In this document: positions 62,528-64,000 of the stretch, piece by piece | How the letters are laid out: every line of letters starts with the position of its first letter | How positions within the stretch are numbered: position 1 is the first letter of the stretch | Source: Planctomycetaceae bacterium | Lineage (GTDB): Bacteria > Planctomycetota > Planctomycetia > Pirellulales > Pirellulaceae | DNA length: 64,000 nucleotides | Assembly (NCBI GenBank): GCA_016794985.1 | Contig: JAEUIQ010000084.1 | Coordinates: 62,001 to 126,000, forward strand | Reading direction: 5' to 3' | Made by a program: the position numbers and the translations under genes | Notes under the pieces: model-generated | Told to the model about the DNA's origin: nothing | The model's input: the letters and a program-made list of their open reading frames with translations, nothing else | Databases searched by the model: none

Positions 62528-62669
62528 AAGATTTTCAATCATTCAGAATTGACGAAGTTTATGAAAACCGTTGGCCGAGCGTCTGAGAATCTGAAGTCTC
62601 AAACGAGTCCGTTCTGAGGCATTCTGCAAACTTGAGGAATTGGATCGGTTTCAGACCTGTCGCAGCAGG

Positions 62670-62702
62670 CTGTGGCAGCCAAGCGGCAACGGGCTGCCGC
62701 AG
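62670..62702. repeat. Inverted repeat, 11-bp arms
   Basis: The arms CTGTGGCAGCC and GGCTGCCGCAG pair over 11 positions, with one G-T wobble, around an 11-base loop. It lies between convergent genes and has the look of a repetitive extragenic element. Confidence 0.6.
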
Positions 62703-62875
62703 TCCAGTGAATTCGCCCACCGCTTGCTTGAATCTTTCCAACCGGATAGTCGGCATTCGCGGCATAAATCCGAACCGAGGCGGAACACCGTTTGGCACGG
62801 ATCGCGGTTAACGCGAACGGTTCAGGCAATAAGAAACAGGCCGCAGGCAGGCCCCCACAAATCCACTTAGCGGCC

Positions 62876-64000
62876 TTATACCTGCCTCCGACGGCGCAGC
62901 AGCATGGCCATCGCAGCCCCAATCATGATGGGAACCATCGTGGGTTCCGGCACCGACGAAAAAGCAGCGAACGACGCGACCTGATTCCGACTGCCAATCA
63001 AAAAGTCAAAACCAAACACATCTCCAGTGCTCGAAAACCGCATGTCGTACTGGAGACTAAAATGACGTTCCAATCCTTCCGTTGCCACCAAACTATCCAG
63101 TGAAACAATTCGATTGGTAAAAAACGCCTTAGCGGTCGCCATGTCCGTGAATTCTTCATGTAAAACGTTAACGCCTTGGTAATCAAACTTCACGGTCAGC
63201 GATTCAAATCCATCGCGGTAGGCCACCGGATTAAAAAAGGCCAGTGACAGCTCTTCTGAACCTTGCACGGCTGGATGCAAATGCAACGTCAGGTCGAATT
63301 CATTCGTTGCTTGGAAATCGCCGTTGACGAGATCGGTTAACGACTGGCCACCTCCGGTCTTCCCAATTGCCAAAATATTCCCGACCTGAGTGCTTCTGGA
63401 GCCGAAGTCAAACGCTTGGTCGATGAACATATTGGAATTCGTAAAGTTATCGACTGCCGTCTGGCCAGGATTGATCAAGAGATGATTCCAGGCGGACGGA
63501 GCAAAGTTCTCAAAGGGAGCCGTGGATATTTCAATGTGTGTATGACGAAAGGATGTATACGCGGAAGATGTCAAGATGAGGGGCTGATTCGTAGTCGCAT
63601 GCGAGAAGGCTGACGAAGAAACTTTCGAACGATGTATCCACTGGGTGGTTTCTCCCTCCGCTGTAGCTTTTGCGATTCCCTTGGGTGCTCGAATCTCAGC
63701 CCTGGCATTTCCATAGTTGTACTGACCAAGCGCACGTGAGACTGCAAAGGCTTCTCCAGCTTTATTGGAAACTGCCGTCGCAGAACTAATTGCATGGTTT
63801 GCGCTGTGGAGGGAGCCATCCGCGCGTGCCAATGCCGTCGCAGACGCGTAAGCTTCACGCCCGCGCGGTACTCCCGTGGATGCCATTGTGGAGTTGACGG
63901 CTGTTGCTTTCGCACGACTCGATCCAGACTGGACGGTACCAAATCCTCCATCCGAATTCGCAATCGAGGTTATTAAACCACTGCCATTTCGCCGAAGCAC
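62876..64000 (-). CDS. PEP-CTERM protein, 5' end beyond the window
   Basis: The last 374 residues of a larger protein that runs off the right edge. The visible N-terminal part is an Ala/Ser-rich, short-period region (ASATALARADGSLHSANHAI, SSATAVSNKAGEAFAVSRAL). A beta-rich part follows (NEFDLTLHLHPAVQGSEELS, DGFESLTVKFDYQGVNVLHE), then the signal VPEPTMVPIMIGAAMAMLLR-RRRQV: PEP motif, hydrophobic stretch, Arg cluster. It lacks the C-terminal module shared by the two PEP-CTERM proteins to its left. It should be exported and processed by exosortase. Confidence 0.85.
   Translation of the reverse strand: MLRRNGSGLITSIANSDGGFGTVQSGSSRAKATAVNSTMASTGVPRGREAYASATALARADGSLHSANHAISSATAVSNKAGEAFAVSRALGQYNYGNARAEIRAPKGIAKATAEGETTQWIHRSKVSSSAFSHATTNQPLILTSSAYTSFRHTHIEISTAPFENFAPSAWNHLLINPGQTAVDNFTNSNMFIDQAFDFGSRSTQVGNILAIGKTGGGQSLTDLVNGDFQATNEFDLTLHLHPAVQGSEELSLAFFNPVAYRDGFESLTVKFDYQGVNVLHEEFTDMATAKAFFTNRIVSLDSLVATEGLERHFSLQYDMRFSSTGDVFGFDFLIGSRNQVASFAAFSSVPEPTMVPIMIGAAMAMLLRRRRQV

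Larger units (their letters stand above)
62457..62875. other. Intergenic region with two inverted repeats
   Basis: About 420 bases between convergent genes. There is a short hairpin CCCGCAG/CTGCGGG at 62507-62527 and a longer inverted repeat at 62670-62702. No gene was recognised. Confidence 0.5.

Overview
The window looks like chromosomal DNA of a planctomycete, most likely of the Pirellulales/Pirellulaceae type. The grounds are family content: a PSCyt1/DUF1549/DUF1553 protein followed by a DUF1501 protein, a TIGR03000-type Gly-rich protein, two pairings of an ECF-like sigma factor with a membrane-anchored Ser/Thr kinase, three PEP-CTERM proteins, many large secreted proteins of unknown function, and moderate GC content. 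I found no rRNA, tRNA, CRISPR array, phage or transposase.

Layout. 1-1077: a small MazG-like pyrophosphohydrolase and a QueD/6-pyruvoyl-tetrahydropterin synthase homologue, close together. 1216-5229: a secreted PI-PLC-like phosphodiesterase, then two tandem copies of one secreted protein on the minus strand, one of them frameshifted. A scrap of the phosphodiesterase 3' end lies between the copies. A secreted protein with a possible Cys/His site follows. 5671-10894: a Uma2-type nuclease-fold protein and the PSCyt1/DUF1553 + DUF1501 pair. 10898-21023, all minus strand: glgC, an M14 metallocarboxypeptidase, an M14 paralogue that has lost its zinc ligands, a membrane protein, a prenyltransferase-repeat protein, a second Uma2 protein and a secreted hypothetical. 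21288-21990: fragments of an MBL-fold/rhodanese (persulfide dioxygenase-like) gene, broken and lying in opposite orientations. 22392-24977: a sigma factor translationally coupled to a single-span membrane protein, then a secreted protein. 25174-29281: a PQQ-type sugar dehydrogenase, a coiled-coil exported protein and a His/Gly-rich TIGR03000 protein, the last two each followed by a strong intrinsic terminator or lying just before one.

29437-34382 is housekeeping: gatCAB for transamidation of mischarged tRNA, a ribosome hibernation factor and mazG. 34384-38228: an ECF sigma gene divergent from a Ser/Thr kinase gene. 38826-48278: a Gln/Asn-rich exported protein, a Cys-rich exported protein, a methyltransferase, and a Cus/Czc-type metal efflux set (adaptor, RND pump, TolC-like channel). 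48336-54945: a transglutaminase-like protein, then a second sigma/kinase set in which the kinase carries WD40-like and TPR-like sensor regions. 55004-64000: three PEP-CTERM surface proteins, the largest with about 12 T5SS/PEP-CTERM-associated repeats, and a small NHL-like propeller protein.

How they fit together: the window mixes translation and nucleotide housekeeping with envelope biology. The sigma/kinase pairs are plausible signalling inputs. The Cus-type operon handles copper or silver. The PEP-CTERM set implies an exosortase elsewhere in the genome. The points most worth a second look are the zinc-less M14 partner, the shattered MBL/rhodanese gene, the Cys-rich protein and methyltransferase ahead of the efflux genes, the extra hydrophobic pair in the RND pump, and the tandem duplication with its footprint.
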